DNA of 64,000 nucleotides from Lysobacter arseniciresistens ZS79 (GTDB taxonomy: Bacteria > Pseudomonadota > Gammaproteobacteria > Xanthomonadales > Xanthomonadaceae), in contig NZ_AVPT01000010.1 of NCBI RefSeq assembly GCF_000768335.1, positions 37,762 to 101,761 of the forward strand, written 5' to 3'. Made by a program: the position numbers and the translations under genes. Positions 8,401 to 17,639 of this stretch are shown here, piece after piece (position 1 is the stretch's first letter; each line of letters starts with the position of its first letter). The notes under the pieces are model-generated. The model was given only the letters and a program-made list of their open reading frames with translations, searched no databases and was not told the origin of the DNA.

Positions 8401-9195
8401 ATGCGGCAGTACCTCGACCTGCTGCGCCACGTGCTGGAGCACGGCGCCGACAAGTCCGACCGCACCGGCACCGGCACGCGTTCGGTGTTCGGCTGGCAGA
8501 TGCGGTTCGACCTCAACGAAGGCTTCCCGCTGGTCACCACCAAGAAGCTGCACCTGCGCTCGATCGTGCACGAGTTGCTGTGGTTCCTGCGCGGCGAGAC
8601 CAACGTGGCCTACCTGAAGGACCACAAAGTCCGCATCTGGGACGAGTGGGCCGACGACGAAGGCGAGCTCGGCCCGGTCTACGGCAAGCAGTGGCGGCGC
8701 TGGACGGGTGCCGACGGCATCGAGATCGACCAGATCAAGTGGGTGGTCGAGGAGATCAAGCGCAACCCGGACTCGCGCCGGCTGATCGTGTCGGCCTGGA
8801 ACGTCGCCGACCTGTCAGCGATGGCGCTGATGCCCTGCCACACCCTGTTCCAGTTCTACGTGGTCGACGGCAGGCTCAGTTGCCAGCTGTACCAGCGCAG
8901 CGGCGACATCTTCCTCGGCGTGCCGTTCAACATCGCCAGCTACGCGCTGCTGACCCACATGGTCGCGCAGGCCTGCGGGCTCGGTGTCGGCGATTTCGTG
9001 CACACGCTGGGCGACGCGCACCTGTACTCGAATCATTTCGAGCAGGCGCGCGAACAACTGTCGCGCGAACCGCGGCCGCTGCCGACGCTGGCACTCGACC
9101 CGGCGGTCACCGACCTGTTCGCGTTCGGCTACGGCGACATCGCCATCCACGGGTACGAGCCGCACCCGGCGATCAAGGCACCGGTGGCGGTCTGA
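8401..9195 (+). CDS. thyA: Thymidylate synthase
   Basis: A 264-residue enzyme, the same length as E. coli ThyA, converting dUMP to dTMP with methylene-tetrahydrofolate. The catalytic Cys146 is in [12 protein letters not shown]. The other conserved blocks are [41 protein letters not shown] and [10 protein letters not shown]. The downstream folA starts inside the stop codon (TGATG), so the two folate-cycle enzymes are translationally coupled. ThyA produces the dihydrofolate that FolA reduces. The protein starts at the ATG after a short gap from lgt. Confidence 0.97.
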   Translation: MRQYLDLLRHVLEHGADKSDRTGTGTRSVFGWQMRFDLNEGFPLVTTKKLHLRSIVHELLWFLRGETNVAYLKDHKVRIWDEWADDEGELGPVYGKQWRRWTGADGIEIDQIKWVVEEIKRNPDSRRLIVSAWNVADLSAMALMPCHTLFQFYVVDGRLSCQLYQRSGDIFLGVPFNIASYALLTHMVAQACGLGVGDFVHTLGDAHLYSNHFEQAREQLSREPRPLPTLALDPAVTDLFAFGYGDIAIHGYEPHPAIKAPVAV

Positions 9196-9710
9196 TGCCG
9201 GCGGGCGCTGCACCCGTCGAGCTGTCACTGGTCGCCGCGCTGGACCGCAACGGCGCCATCGGCCGCGGCAACGCGCTGCCGTGGCGGCTGCCGGACGACC
9301 TCAAGCGGTTCAAGGCGCTGACGCTCGGCAAGCCGGTGCTGATGGGCCGCCGGACCGCGCAGTCGCTGGGTCGCGCGCTGCCCGGCCGGCGCAACCTGGT
9401 GCTGACGCGTTCCGGGGTGGTGCCGTACGACGGCATGCAGGCGGTGGCGTCGGTGGACGAGGCCGTTGCGCTGGCCGCGGCTGATGCCGCGCCGGAGCTG
9501 TGCGTCATCGGCGGTGGTGAGGTGTACGCGCTGTGTCTTGCGCGTGCGGTACGCATGCACCTGACCCATGTCGAGGTCGCGGTCGCGGGTGCGGATGCGT
9601 TCTTCCCCGCGTTCGATCCTTCGCAGTGGGAAGTGGTACGGCGCGAGCCGCACGGTGCCGATGGCCGGCACGCGTGCGCGTTCGAATTCGTCGATTACCG
9701 GCGCAGGTGA
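9195..9710 (+). CDS. folA: Dihydrofolate reductase
   Basis: A 171-residue NADPH-dependent enzyme that regenerates tetrahydrofolate. Visible motifs are GAIGRGNALPWRLPDDLKRFK, with the catalytic acidic residue at about Asp35, VLMGRRTAQSLGRALPGRRN for NADPH binding, and CVIGGGEVYALCL. It overlaps thyA by one base. The stop lies one base from the stop of convergent apaH, so no terminator separates them. Linkage of folA to apaH is conserved from E. coli. The N-terminus is a few residues longer than in E. coli. Confidence 0.95.
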   Translation: MPAGAAPVELSLVAALDRNGAIGRGNALPWRLPDDLKRFKALTLGKPVLMGRRTAQSLGRALPGRRNLVLTRSGVVPYDGMQAVASVDEAVALAAADAAPELCVIGGGEVYALCLARAVRMHLTHVEVAVAGADAFFPAFDPSQWEVVRREPHGADGRHACAFEFVDYRRR

Positions 9711-9711
9711 G

Positions 9712-10572
9712 TCAGCGCCGGCCGCGCGGTCGCGGCTTCGGGGGATTTGCCGGCACGTCGCGGCCGGCCACCTGCACCACGCGCAGTTCCCCGGAATCGA
9801 GCTGCAGCGCGGTCAACTTCCCACCCCACACGGCGCCGGTGTCGATCGCGTGCACGCCGTGGCCGATGAACAGCCCGAGCGCCGACCAGTGGCCGCAGAC
9901 GATCTTCAGGTCGCGCTCGGCGCGGCCGGGCACCGCGTACCACGGGTACAGGCCGGGCGGCTGGGTGCCGGGCACGCCCTTGTCCTCGTAGGAGATCCGC
10001 CCGCGCGGCGAGCAGTAGCGCAGGCGGGTGCAGATGTTGATGATCGCGCGGTGGCGGTCGATGCCGCCCAGCCGCGGGTTCCAGACCGGGCCGTCGCCGT
10101 ACATGTTCTTCAGCAGGCGCTGGTACTGGTCGCCCTGCAGCCGCTCCTCGATCTCGCGGCCGTGCTTCTCCGCCAGTTGCGTCGTCCACTTCGGCGCGAG
10201 TCCGGCGTGCACCATCATCCAGCCCAGCGCGCGGTCGACGTGCACCAGCTTCTGCCGGCGCAGCCACGACAGCAGGGTGTCGGCGTCCTCGGCCAGCACC
10301 ACGCGCTGCAGGTCGGGGTTGACCTTGCGCTGCTCCTCCTCGCGCCGCTCGCCGATCGCCAGCAGCGACAGGTCGTGGTTGCCGAGCACGACGGTGGCGT
10401 TGTCGCGCAGCGAATGCACCAGCCGCAGCGTCTCCAGCGACTGGCCGCCGCGGTTGACGAGGTCACCGCAGAACCACAACCGGTCCTTCGCGGGGTCGAA
10501 CGCGATCTTCTCCAGCAGCCGCTGGGTCGCGTCGTAACAGCCCTGCAGGTCGCCGATGGCCCATACGGTCAT
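9712..10572 (-). CDS. apaH: Symmetrical bis(5'-nucleosyl)-tetraphosphatase
   Basis: A 286-residue metallophosphatase that splits Ap4A into two ADP, and in E. coli also removes Np4 caps from RNA. Metal-ligand motifs of the family are present: IGDLQGCYD, FCGDLVNRGGQS and VLGNHDLSLL, with a late HAGLAPKW. It is the last gene of the lptD-surA-pdxA-rsmA-apaG-apaH series, starting 10 nt after apaG. The C-terminus ends in an Arg/Pro-rich tail that runs up to the convergent folA. Confidence 0.96.
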   Translation of the reverse strand: MTVWAIGDLQGCYDATQRLLEKIAFDPAKDRLWFCGDLVNRGGQSLETLRLVHSLRDNATVVLGNHDLSLLAIGERREEEQRKVNPDLQRVVLAEDADTLLSWLRRQKLVHVDRALGWMMVHAGLAPKWTTQLAEKHGREIEERLQGDQYQRLLKNMYGDGPVWNPRLGGIDRHRAIINICTRLRYCSPRGRISYEDKGVPGTQPPGLYPWYAVPGRAERDLKIVCGHWSALGLFIGHGVHAIDTGAVWGGKLTALQLDSGELRVVQVAGRDVPANPPKPRPRGRR

Positions 10573-10582
10573 GTCGGCGCCC

Positions 10583-10966
10583 TCAGTGCAGCGTGCGCGG
10601 CACGGCCAGGGTGAACGCCGGGATCGGCGCGTCGAACACGGTGCCGTCGTCGGCCTCGAGCGAGTAACTGCCTTCCATCGTGCCCAGGTCGGTCTCCAGC
10701 ACGGCGCCGGAGGTGTACTCGAAACCCTCGCCGGGCCGCAGCCGCGGCTGCTCGCCGACCACCCCGTCGCCGCGCACTTCCTGCACCCGCCCGGTGGCGT
10801 CGGTGATCACCCAGTGGCGCGACATCAGCCGTGCCGCGACGGTGCCGCGGTTGCGGATGGTGATGGTGTACGCGAACACGTAGCGGTCCTGCGCGGGCTC
10901 GGACTGCTCGTCGAGGTAGCGCGTGGCGACGTCGATGTCGAAGGCGTATTCGGTGCTGCGTTCCAT
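10583..10966 (-). CDS. apaG: Co2+/Mg2+ efflux protein ApaG
   Basis: A 127-residue single-domain protein of the ApaG/DUF525 family. Typical features are YVFAYTITIRNRG, LMSRHWVITDA, VVGEQPRLRPGEGFEYTSG and MEGSY. The fold is fibronectin-like; in Salmonella it is linked to Co resistance, but the biochemical role is unclear. The start at 10966 is used because the frame upstream shows no conservation and this Met gives the family length. The position between rsmA and apaH is conserved across gammaproteobacteria. Confidence 0.95.
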   Translation of the reverse strand: MERSTEYAFDIDVATRYLDEQSEPAQDRYVFAYTITIRNRGTVAARLMSRHWVITDATGRVQEVRGDGVVGEQPRLRPGEGFEYTSGAVLETDLGTMEGSYSLEADDGTVFDAPIPAFTLAVPRTLH

Positions 10967-11029
10967 GCGGACAGTGTAAGTCGAGGCCGGGTGAAGCGGG
11001 CATGCGGGATGCACGCCGGCGGTGTCGCG

Positions 11030-11830
11030 TCAGCGCGGCAGCGAGTTTGCCAGCCGCACGAAGTCGGCAACCGGGACCTGCTCCGCGCGCGCGTCGGGGC
11101 GGATGCCGGCGGCCTCGATCGCAGCCGCGTCGCAGACCTGCGACAGCGCGTTGCGCAGGGTCTTGCGGCGCTGGCCGAAGGCGTCGCGGACGACCCGCGC
11201 GAACGTCGCCGGGTCGTCGATGCCGACCGTGTCCGCCGCGCGCGGCACAAGCCGCACCACCGCCGAGTCGACTTTAGGCGGCGGCCGGAACGCGCCCGGC
11301 GGCACGGTGAACAGCGGCGTCACCGTGCAGTAGGCCTGCAGCATCACGCTGAGCCGTCCGTAGACCTTGCTGCCGGGGCCGGCGGCCATGCGTTCGACCA
11401 CTTCCTTCTGCAGCATGAAGGTCATGTCGCTGATCGCCGGGGCGTGCTCGAGCGCATGGAACAGGATCGGCGAGGACAGGTTGTACGGCAGGTTGCCGAC
11501 CAGCCGGATGCGGCCTTCCGGAGCGTCGTGGGCGAGTTCGCCGAAGTCGACCTTGAGCACGTCGCGATGGATCACGCTCAGCTCGCCGTGCGCGCGCGCG
11601 GCCTCGGTCAGCGGCGCGATCAGGTCGCGGTCGAACTCGATGACGGTCATCCGGCCGTGGCGGTCGAGCAGCGGGAAGGTGATGGCGCCCTGGCCCGGGC
11701 CGATCTCGACCAGCTGGTCGCCCGGCTTCGGGTTCACCGCCTGGACGATGCGGTCGATGACCGTGCGCTCATGCAGGAAGTTCTGGCCGAGGTGCTTCTT
11801 CGGCGGTTCGCTGAAACGGGTGGTGCTCAT
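11030..11830 (-). CDS. rsmA: 16S rRNA (adenine1518/1519-N6)-dimethyltransferase
   Basis: A 266-residue SAM-dependent methyltransferase (KsgA) that dimethylates two adjacent adenines in the 3' helix of 16S rRNA late in 30S assembly. The motifs are KKHLGQNFL, VEIGPGQGAIT (SAM loop), VIEFDRDL and the catalytic LVGNLPYNLSSPI. The C-terminal helical domain carries PPPKVDSAVVRL. The start overlaps the pdxA stop by 4 nt (ATGA), so translation is coupled. Loss gives kasugamycin resistance in E. coli. Confidence 0.96.
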   Translation of the reverse strand: MSTTRFSEPPKKHLGQNFLHERTVIDRIVQAVNPKPGDQLVEIGPGQGAITFPLLDRHGRMTVIEFDRDLIAPLTEAARAHGELSVIHRDVLKVDFGELAHDAPEGRIRLVGNLPYNLSSPILFHALEHAPAISDMTFMLQKEVVERMAAGPGSKVYGRLSVMLQAYCTVTPLFTVPPGAFRPPPKVDSAVVRLVPRAADTVGIDDPATFARVVRDAFGQRRKTLRNALSQVCDAAAIEAAGIRPDARAEQVPVADFVRLANSLPR

Positions 11831-12831
11831 GGTTCGGTTCCGGTGGCGGCGGCCCGTGCGGCGAAACGCGTCGCGGCCATGCGCGCGCAGGTGTCGGCCG
11901 CGGCGAACAGGCTGGACGGGTCGGCCCGCCCCGTGCCGGCGAGGTCGAGCGCGGTGCCGTGGTCGACCGCGACCCGCGGGTAGGGCAGGCCGAGGGTGAG
12001 GTTGACCGCCTGCTCGAAACCGCTGAACTTGAGCACCGGCAGGCCCTGGTCGTGGTACATCGCCAGCACGGCGTCGGTGTCGCGCAGCTTCCCGGGGAGG
12101 AAAGCGGTGTCGGCCGGCAGCGGGCCCGTCAGTCGCATGCCCTCGTCGCGCAGCGCGGCCAGGACTGGGCGGATGACGTGGATTTCCTCGTCGCCGAGCA
12201 CGCCATCCTCGCCGGCATGCGGGTTCAGTCCGAGCACGGTGATGGCGGGTGCGTCGATGCCGAAGTCGCGCTGCAGCGCCCGGTGCAGGACCCGCAGCAC
12301 CGCTTCCAGCGACCCGCGGGTGATCGCGTCGGGCACCTGCCGCAGCGGCAGGTGGGTGGTGGCCAGCGCGACCCGGACCGTCGGATTGGCCAGCATCATC
12401 ACCACGTCGCTGCCGGCCTGGGTGGCCAGCAGTTCGGTGGTACCGCTGTAGGGGATGCCGCCGGCGTTGATCGAGGCCTTGTGGACCGGGCCGGTCACCA
12501 CGCCGTCGAAACGTCCGTCGAGGCAGGCCGTGCCCGCCGCGAGCAGGGCGTCGATGACGGCGCGCGCGTTGAGCGGGTCGGCGTGCCCGAAGCGGGCCGG
12601 CGCGACGTTGGGGATCTCGACCAGCGGCAATTCGCCGGGGCGGTCGCCGGGGGCGTCGGGTGCGGTGAGGGTGATCGGCAGGCCGAGCGCGGCAGCTGCC
12701 GCCTGCAGGGTGGCGCGGTCGCCGAATGCGGTCAGCGAGTGCCCGCGCGGGCGATGGGCGAGCCGGATGCAGAGCTCCGGCCCGACGCCGGCCGGCTCAC
12801 CCGGGACCAGCGCGAGCCGGGGCGGGCGCAC
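11827..12831 (-). CDS. pdxA: 4-hydroxythreonine-4-phosphate dehydrogenase
   Basis: A 334-residue NAD-dependent enzyme of the DXP-dependent pyridoxal 5'-phosphate pathway. Recognisable blocks are LVPGEPAGVGPELCI, GVVTGPVHKASINAGG with the substrate-binding Lys, TTELLATQAG, TTHLPLRQVPDAI, LGLNPHAGEDGVLG with the metal-binding His, and AMYHDQGLPVLKFSGF. It abuts surA upstream without a gap and overlaps rsmA by 4 nt. The length is typical of the family (about 330). Confidence 0.95.
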   Translation of the reverse strand: MRPPRLALVPGEPAGVGPELCIRLAHRPRGHSLTAFGDRATLQAAAAALGLPITLTAPDAPGDRPGELPLVEIPNVAPARFGHADPLNARAVIDALLAAGTACLDGRFDGVVTGPVHKASINAGGIPYSGTTELLATQAGSDVVMMLANPTVRVALATTHLPLRQVPDAITRGSLEAVLRVLHRALQRDFGIDAPAITVLGLNPHAGEDGVLGDEEIHVIRPVLAALRDEGMRLTGPLPADTAFLPGKLRDTDAVLAMYHDQGLPVLKFSGFEQAVNLTLGLPYPRVAVDHGTALDLAGTGRADPSSLFAAADTCARMAATRFAARAAATGTEP

Positions 12832-14178
12832 TCAGTCGCCGGAAGCCGGGGTTTCGGCGGGCGCGGCGTCGGCGGCCTGGGCCTCCGCGGCGGCGCCGGT
12901 GCGGAAGTCGACGAACGCCTCGCCGCGCATCTCGCGCAGGAACCGGTTCCACTCTTCTTCCAGCTTTCGCCGACCGATGGTCTCGCGGGCCTGGGCGCGC
13001 TCGTTCTCGTCGCCGACGTCGGCCTCGCGGGTGCCGGTGCGCTTGACGATGTGCCAGCCGGCCTGGGTGCGGAACGGCGCCGATACGCCACCGTCGGCCA
13101 GTGCCGCGACCTGCGCGCCGAAGTCGGGGCCGAACTGGTCGCGGGTGAACCAGCCCAGGTCGCCACCGGACGCCTGCGAACTCGGGTCGTCGGAGTGCTC
13201 GCGGGCGAGCTCGGCAAAATCGGCGCCGCCAACGATGCGGGCGTGCAGGGTGTCGGCTTCGGCCTTCGCCTGCTCGGCGCTGATGGTGTCGTCGACGCGG
13301 ACCAGGATGTGGCTCGCGCGCAGTTGGGTCACCATCGACGGTCCGCCCTGGCCGGCCGCGCGGGTATCGACCAGCTGCAGCAGCTGGAAGCCGCTCGGAC
13401 CGCGGATCGGGTCGGTCACCTGGCCCGGCGACATCTGCCGGACCAGCGCGGCGAACGCGGCCGGGATCTCGCTCGCGCCGCGCCAGCCGAGGTCGCCGCC
13501 TTCCAGCGCGTTGGGGCTGTCGGAATAGCGCACCGCCGCGGCCGCGAAGTCCATCTCGCCGCGCTCGAGCAGGCCCCTGATGCCGAGGATCTTCTGCTCG
13601 CCGGTGGCGATCTGCTCGGGGGTGGCGCCCTCGGGCAGCGCGACCAGGATGTGCGCGAGGTGGTACTGCTCGCCGGTGGCCTGCTGCGACTCGAGCGCGG
13701 CGTCCACCTCGGCGTCGCTGACCGACACCTGGGTCTGGGCGAAGCGCTGGCGCAGGCGCTGCACCAGCAGCTCGTCGCGGATCGAGTCGCGGAACTGCTC
13801 GAACGAACTGCCGTCGGCGGCGAGCTGGGCGCGGAGCTGTTCGACGCTGACGCGGTTCTGCGCGGCGATCGCGGCGATGGCCTGGTCGACCTCCTGGTCG
13901 CTCACGCGCACGCCGGTGGCCTCGGCGCGGGCGACCTGCAGCTTCAGCAGCACCAGCCGTTCGGCGACCTGGCGCTCGAGCACGTCCGGCGGCGGCAACT
14001 GGTCGGCGCGACCGGCGTACTGCGCACGGATGTTGGCGACCGCGCGGTCAAGCTCGCTCTGGAGGATGACGCCTTCGTCGACCACCACCGCGATGCCGTC
14101 GATCGGCTGCACCTGCTGCGCCTGCACGGTCGCCGACAGCAGCGTGGCGGCGAGGACACACGCGAAAAATTTCTTCAT
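12832..14178 (-). CDS. surA: Periplasmic chaperone / peptidyl-prolyl isomerase SurA
   Basis: A 448-residue periplasmic chaperone for outer-membrane beta-barrel proteins. A signal peptide (MKKFFACVLAATLLSATVQA) precedes the N-terminal chaperone module (about 25-170). Two parvulin domains follow (about 175-275 and 290-390), each with GGDLGWRGASEIP- or GGDLGWFTRDQFG-type motifs, then a C-terminal helix containing LEEEWNRFLREMRGEAFVD. A Pro/Ala-rich tail ends the protein. The ATG at 14178 overlaps the lptD stop by 4 nt. SurA delivers LptD, its operon partner, to the BAM machine. Confidence 0.96.
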   Translation of the reverse strand: MKKFFACVLAATLLSATVQAQQVQPIDGIAVVVDEGVILQSELDRAVANIRAQYAGRADQLPPPDVLERQVAERLVLLKLQVARAEATGVRVSDQEVDQAIAAIAAQNRVSVEQLRAQLAADGSSFEQFRDSIRDELLVQRLRQRFAQTQVSVSDAEVDAALESQQATGEQYHLAHILVALPEGATPEQIATGEQKILGIRGLLERGEMDFAAAAVRYSDSPNALEGGDLGWRGASEIPAAFAALVRQMSPGQVTDPIRGPSGFQLLQLVDTRAAGQGGPSMVTQLRASHILVRVDDTISAEQAKAEADTLHARIVGGADFAELAREHSDDPSSQASGGDLGWFTRDQFGPDFGAQVAALADGGVSAPFRTQAGWHIVKRTGTREADVGDENERAQARETIGRRKLEEEWNRFLREMRGEAFVDFRTGAAAEAQAADAAPAETPASGD

Positions 14179-16532
14179 GGGATCGGATCGAGGGAGTTGT
14201 CGAAATTGCCGGCGTCCACGGTGGAGGGCGGCACGAGATACAGATCGTCGCGATCGTATCCGAGAATAGCACGGCTCAGGATTTCCTCGGATTTCTGGCC
14301 GGCCGAGCCGAGCCCCTTCAGCTCGAATTCCAGCCGCAGCGAATCGTCGAGGTCGCCGTTGCGCTCGCGGATGTAGCGCCGCGCGATCAGGCGCACGGCC
14401 ATGCAGCAGCTTTCCCACTGCACGCCGGCGATCGACTCGATCAGCTTGCGGTCCTCGATCGAGTAGTAGTAGCGCCCCACCGCGCTCCAGTTCTGGTTGA
14501 TCGGGTACAGGAACGACAGGTCGACCTGCTCGGTCAGGCCGCGGCGGTAGCGGTAGCCGAGGTTGACCACGCCGGTGTCGCCGATCAGGTAGCGGGTGCG
14601 GATGCTGGCGAGGTCCTGGCGGCGGTATTTCGGGTCCCACTGGTAGGCGGCGTTGATGCTCCAGCGGTCGCTCGGCGACACGCCCAGCTCGGCCACCCAC
14701 GCGGACTCGCCGCGTTCGACCGGCGTCTCGTTCGGCGCCACCACCCGGCTGTCCTCGAAGTAGTGGATCTGGCCGAGGCTGGCGGTCAGGCGCTCACGGC
14801 CGTCCTCGCGGCTGATCAGGCGGGTGGTCAGCGCGGTGGTCAGCTGGTTGGCGTCGACCTGGCGGTCGGGGCCGGTGTAGCGGTTGTCGCGGAACAGCTG
14901 GCCCCAGCTGAAGGTCATCGGCCGGGTGTCGAAGACAGGCAGGCCGGACTGGTCCTCGTACGGGATGTTGAGGTAGTAGATCCGCGGTTCCAGCGTCTGC
15001 AGCCAGGCCTCGTCGCGGAACACGAACTCGCGGTCGAAGAACAGGCCGGCGTCGAGCGAGGCGATCGGCAGGCTGCGGCTGGGCGAGGCGTCGCCGCCGT
15101 TGCTCGCCGCCAGCGCGTCGTCGAGCTGGTAGCTGGTGTGGCGCCAGGCGAACTTCGGCGTGGCGAACCAGCCGTTGCCTTCCAGCGGCATCGCCAGGTA
15201 GGGCTTGAGGTCGAGCCGGCTGCCCTCGTCGCGGATGTCGTGGCGGAACTGCACCGCCTCGGCGTTGACGCCCAGCTCCAGCCAATCGCCGAACGGCTGC
15301 GCGTAGTTGAGGAACGCGCGCGGCATCCGGTCGTACTGGAGGTTGCGTTCGGTCAGGGTGTAGTCGGCCAGCTGGTTGTGGTCGGCCATCAGGCCGGCGT
15401 CCCAATGCATGCCGCGGCCGAACAGGCCGACCTCGCTGCGCAGGTTCCACGCCGACACGCCGAACTGGCTGTTGCTGAAGTCTTCCAGGTAGTGCGTGTC
15501 GCTGACCCAGCCCACGTTGGCCATCGCGTGCCAGTGGCTGCCGAGGTTGTGCACGCCCTTGAAGCGGAACTGCCCGCGGTTGTCGGTCGGCAGGCCCTGC
15601 TCGGGGCCGGCCAGGTAGCGGTCGGGCTCGTCCTCGGGCAGCTTGTCCTCGGGCATCCATTCGCCCCAGAACTCGCCGCGGCCGCCGGAGTACAGCCAGC
15701 GGAACTCCCCGCCCAGTTGCACGCCGCGCTGGGTCATGATGCGCGGGGTCAGCGTGGCGTCGTAGTTCGGCGCGAGGTTGAGGTAGACCGGCTGGCGCCA
15801 GTCGAATCCGTTGCGGCTGGACATCCGGATCGACGGCCACAGCAGGCCGGTGCGGCGCCGGTCGTCGATCGGGAACATCAGCCACGGCACGTACAGCACC
15901 GGCACCTTGCCGATGCGCACCGTCGCGTTGTGGGCAACGCCCATGCCTTCGGCGGTGTCGATGTCGATGCGCTGCGCGCGCAGTTCCCACGAGCGTTGCG
16001 AGGGCGGGCAGGTCGAGTAGGTCGAACCCACCAGCGCGCCCTGGTCGCCTTGCAGCTCGATGCGCTCGGCGCCGCCGTTGCCGCGCCGCCGGGTCAGCTG
16101 GTAGCGCAGGTCCTCGATGACGTGGCGGTCGGCTTCCTGGTCGCCGTGCGCGCGCTCGGCGACGATGCGCATGCCCGAGTCCTGGTAGCGCACGCTGCCT
16201 TCGGCGACGTAGGTGCCTTCCTCGCTGTGGTAGGTCAGCTTGTCGGTGCCGAGGAACTGGTCGCCGCGGCTGAGTTCGACGTTGCCCTGGAACACCGCGC
16301 TGTCTTCCTGCATCGCGTTGAGCGCGTCGCCGGAAATGTCGGTGGGCAGGGTGGTGCGGTCCTCCTCCGGCACCGGCTCCGACAGCGGGACATCGGCGAA
16401 GGCCGGTACGGCGTCCTCGATCGGGCACAGCCCCCAGTCCTCGGAGTCCTCGGCGGCGTAGGCCGGAAGGGCCATCGCGATGCACAGCGACAACGGGAGC
16501 AGGCGGAAGCTGGGGTGCACGCGGCCATCCAC
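14175..16532 (-). CDS. lptD: LPS assembly outer-membrane protein LptD
   Basis: A 785-residue outer-membrane beta-barrel that inserts lipopolysaccharide into the outer leaflet together with LptE. It has a signal peptide (LSLCIAMALPAYAA), an N-terminal OstA/beta-taco domain with GNVELSRGDQFLGTDKLTYH, and a long C-terminal barrel ending in aromatic strands. Several Cys are present, including LCPIEDAV near the N-terminus, TCPPS and the adjacent pair ESCCMAV near the C-terminus, in keeping with the inter-domain disulphides known for LptD. It heads the operon. The upstream 125 bp to the next gene must hold the promoter, but no strong box or sigma-E site was recognised. Confidence 0.96.
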   Translation of the reverse strand: MDGRVHPSFRLLPLSLCIAMALPAYAAEDSEDWGLCPIEDAVPAFADVPLSEPVPEEDRTTLPTDISGDALNAMQEDSAVFQGNVELSRGDQFLGTDKLTYHSEEGTYVAEGSVRYQDSGMRIVAERAHGDQEADRHVIEDLRYQLTRRRGNGGAERIELQGDQGALVGSTYSTCPPSQRSWELRAQRIDIDTAEGMGVAHNATVRIGKVPVLYVPWLMFPIDDRRRTGLLWPSIRMSSRNGFDWRQPVYLNLAPNYDATLTPRIMTQRGVQLGGEFRWLYSGGRGEFWGEWMPEDKLPEDEPDRYLAGPEQGLPTDNRGQFRFKGVHNLGSHWHAMANVGWVSDTHYLEDFSNSQFGVSAWNLRSEVGLFGRGMHWDAGLMADHNQLADYTLTERNLQYDRMPRAFLNYAQPFGDWLELGVNAEAVQFRHDIRDEGSRLDLKPYLAMPLEGNGWFATPKFAWRHTSYQLDDALAASNGGDASPSRSLPIASLDAGLFFDREFVFRDEAWLQTLEPRIYYLNIPYEDQSGLPVFDTRPMTFSWGQLFRDNRYTGPDRQVDANQLTTALTTRLISREDGRERLTASLGQIHYFEDSRVVAPNETPVERGESAWVAELGVSPSDRWSINAAYQWDPKYRRQDLASIRTRYLIGDTGVVNLGYRYRRGLTEQVDLSFLYPINQNWSAVGRYYYSIEDRKLIESIAGVQWESCCMAVRLIARRYIRERNGDLDDSLRLEFELKGLGSAGQKSEEILSRAILGYDRDDLYLVPPSTVDAGNFDNSLDPIP

Positions 16533-16657
16533 AAGGCGGAAACGGTCGCTAGCTTGCCGTATCGCCGTGGGGGCGGCAACGCACGGACCAAGGCCCTGAC
16601 CGGAACATTCATGTTTGCGTGCACGCGATGAAGGCGGCGTGTCGGTGGCGGTCGTGC

Positions 16658-17605
16658 CTATGCGTCGGTGGTGTCCGTGGCCGCAAGCGCACGGACATGG
16701 GCGACGCTGCCGTCGCGCAAAGCGTCGAGGTCGTAGCCGCCCTCGAGCATGGACAGCGCCCGACCTCCGCCGTGGCGATCGGCAATGGCGACCAGCTTTG
16801 CGGTCAGCCAGCCGAAGTCGTCCGGCACGAGGCGAAGGTTGGCGAGGGGGTCGCGGGCGTCGGCGTCGAAGCCGGCCGAGACCAGCAGCAGTTGCGGACG
16901 GAACGTATCGAGTACCGGCAGCAGGTGTTCGCGCCAGGCGGCACGGAAGCCGTCGCTGCCGGTCCCGGCGGGCAGTGGCCGGTTGGCGATGTTGCCGACG
17001 CCGCGCTCGTCGCTCGCGCCGGTGCCCGGATACAGGCCCTGCTGGTGCGTGGACAGGTACATCACCCGCGGGTCTCCGTGGAAGATCGCCCCGGTGCCGT
17101 TGCCGTGGTGCACGTCGAAATCGACGATCGCGACCCGTTGCAGGCGGTGGCGGTCGCAGGCGTGCGCGGCGGCGATCGCGATGTTGTTGAACAGGCAGAA
17201 GCCCATTGCGGTCGACCCGGTCGCGTGGTGGCCGGGCGGGCGAACCGCGCAGAACGCGCGCCGGGCCTCGCCGGCGAGGAGCGCATCAACCGCGGCAATG
17301 CCGGCGCCGGCCGCGCGCAACGCGGCCTCGGCCGAACCGTGGTCGAGGAAGGTGTCGGCATCCAGTGCCAGCGGCCCGCTGCCCGGATCCGGCGTGGTGT
17401 CGAGCACGCGCGCCAGCAGGGCGTCGTCATGCACGCGCAGCAGTTGCGCGCGGGTGGCGCGCGGCGCGGGATTCCAGGGGTGCGCGGGAAAGGCGGTGGA
17501 CACCGCGTCGATGACCGCGTCGAGGCGGCCGGGATGTTCGACGTGGCTTGTGCCGGCGAGGTGTTCGCGGCAGGCGGGATGGCTGTAGAGCGCGAGCCCA
17601 GTCAC
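16658..17605 (-). CDS. Histone deacetylase-family protein (acetylpolyamine / AcuC-like hydrolase)
   Basis: A 315-residue zinc-dependent amidohydrolase of the arginase/deacetylase superfamily. The family signatures are HVEHPGRLDAV, RPPGHHATGSTAMGFCLFNN with the catalytic His pair, VDFDVHHGNGT with the zinc Asp and His, YLSTHQQGLYPGTG, and LLVSAGFDADARDPL with the second zinc Asp. Bacterial members deacetylate polyamines, acetyl-lysine or acetoin-pathway enzymes; the substrate here is unknown. A GTG at 17605 is preferred because longer starts would run into the upstream adenosyltransferase gene. It lies 34 nt downstream of that gene and is probably in the same operon. Confidence 0.88.
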   Translation of the reverse strand: MTGLALYSHPACREHLAGTSHVEHPGRLDAVIDAVSTAFPAHPWNPAPRATRAQLLRVHDDALLARVLDTTPDPGSGPLALDADTFLDHGSAEAALRAAGAGIAAVDALLAGEARRAFCAVRPPGHHATGSTAMGFCLFNNIAIAAAHACDRHRLQRVAIVDFDVHHGNGTGAIFHGDPRVMYLSTHQQGLYPGTGASDERGVGNIANRPLPAGTGSDGFRAAWREHLLPVLDTFRPQLLLVSAGFDADARDPLANLRLVPDDFGWLTAKLVAIADRHGGGRALSMLEGGYDLDALRDGSVAHVRALAATDTTDA

Positions 17606-17639
17606 GCCGCGTGCCCCGCGGATCGGGGCGCCGGCAGGT

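Noticed and set aside
7492..9195. A fusion of lgt-region sequence with thyA in one frame
   Set aside because: The part before 8401 is the lgt gene read in the wrong frame; thyA has its own start and family-length product.
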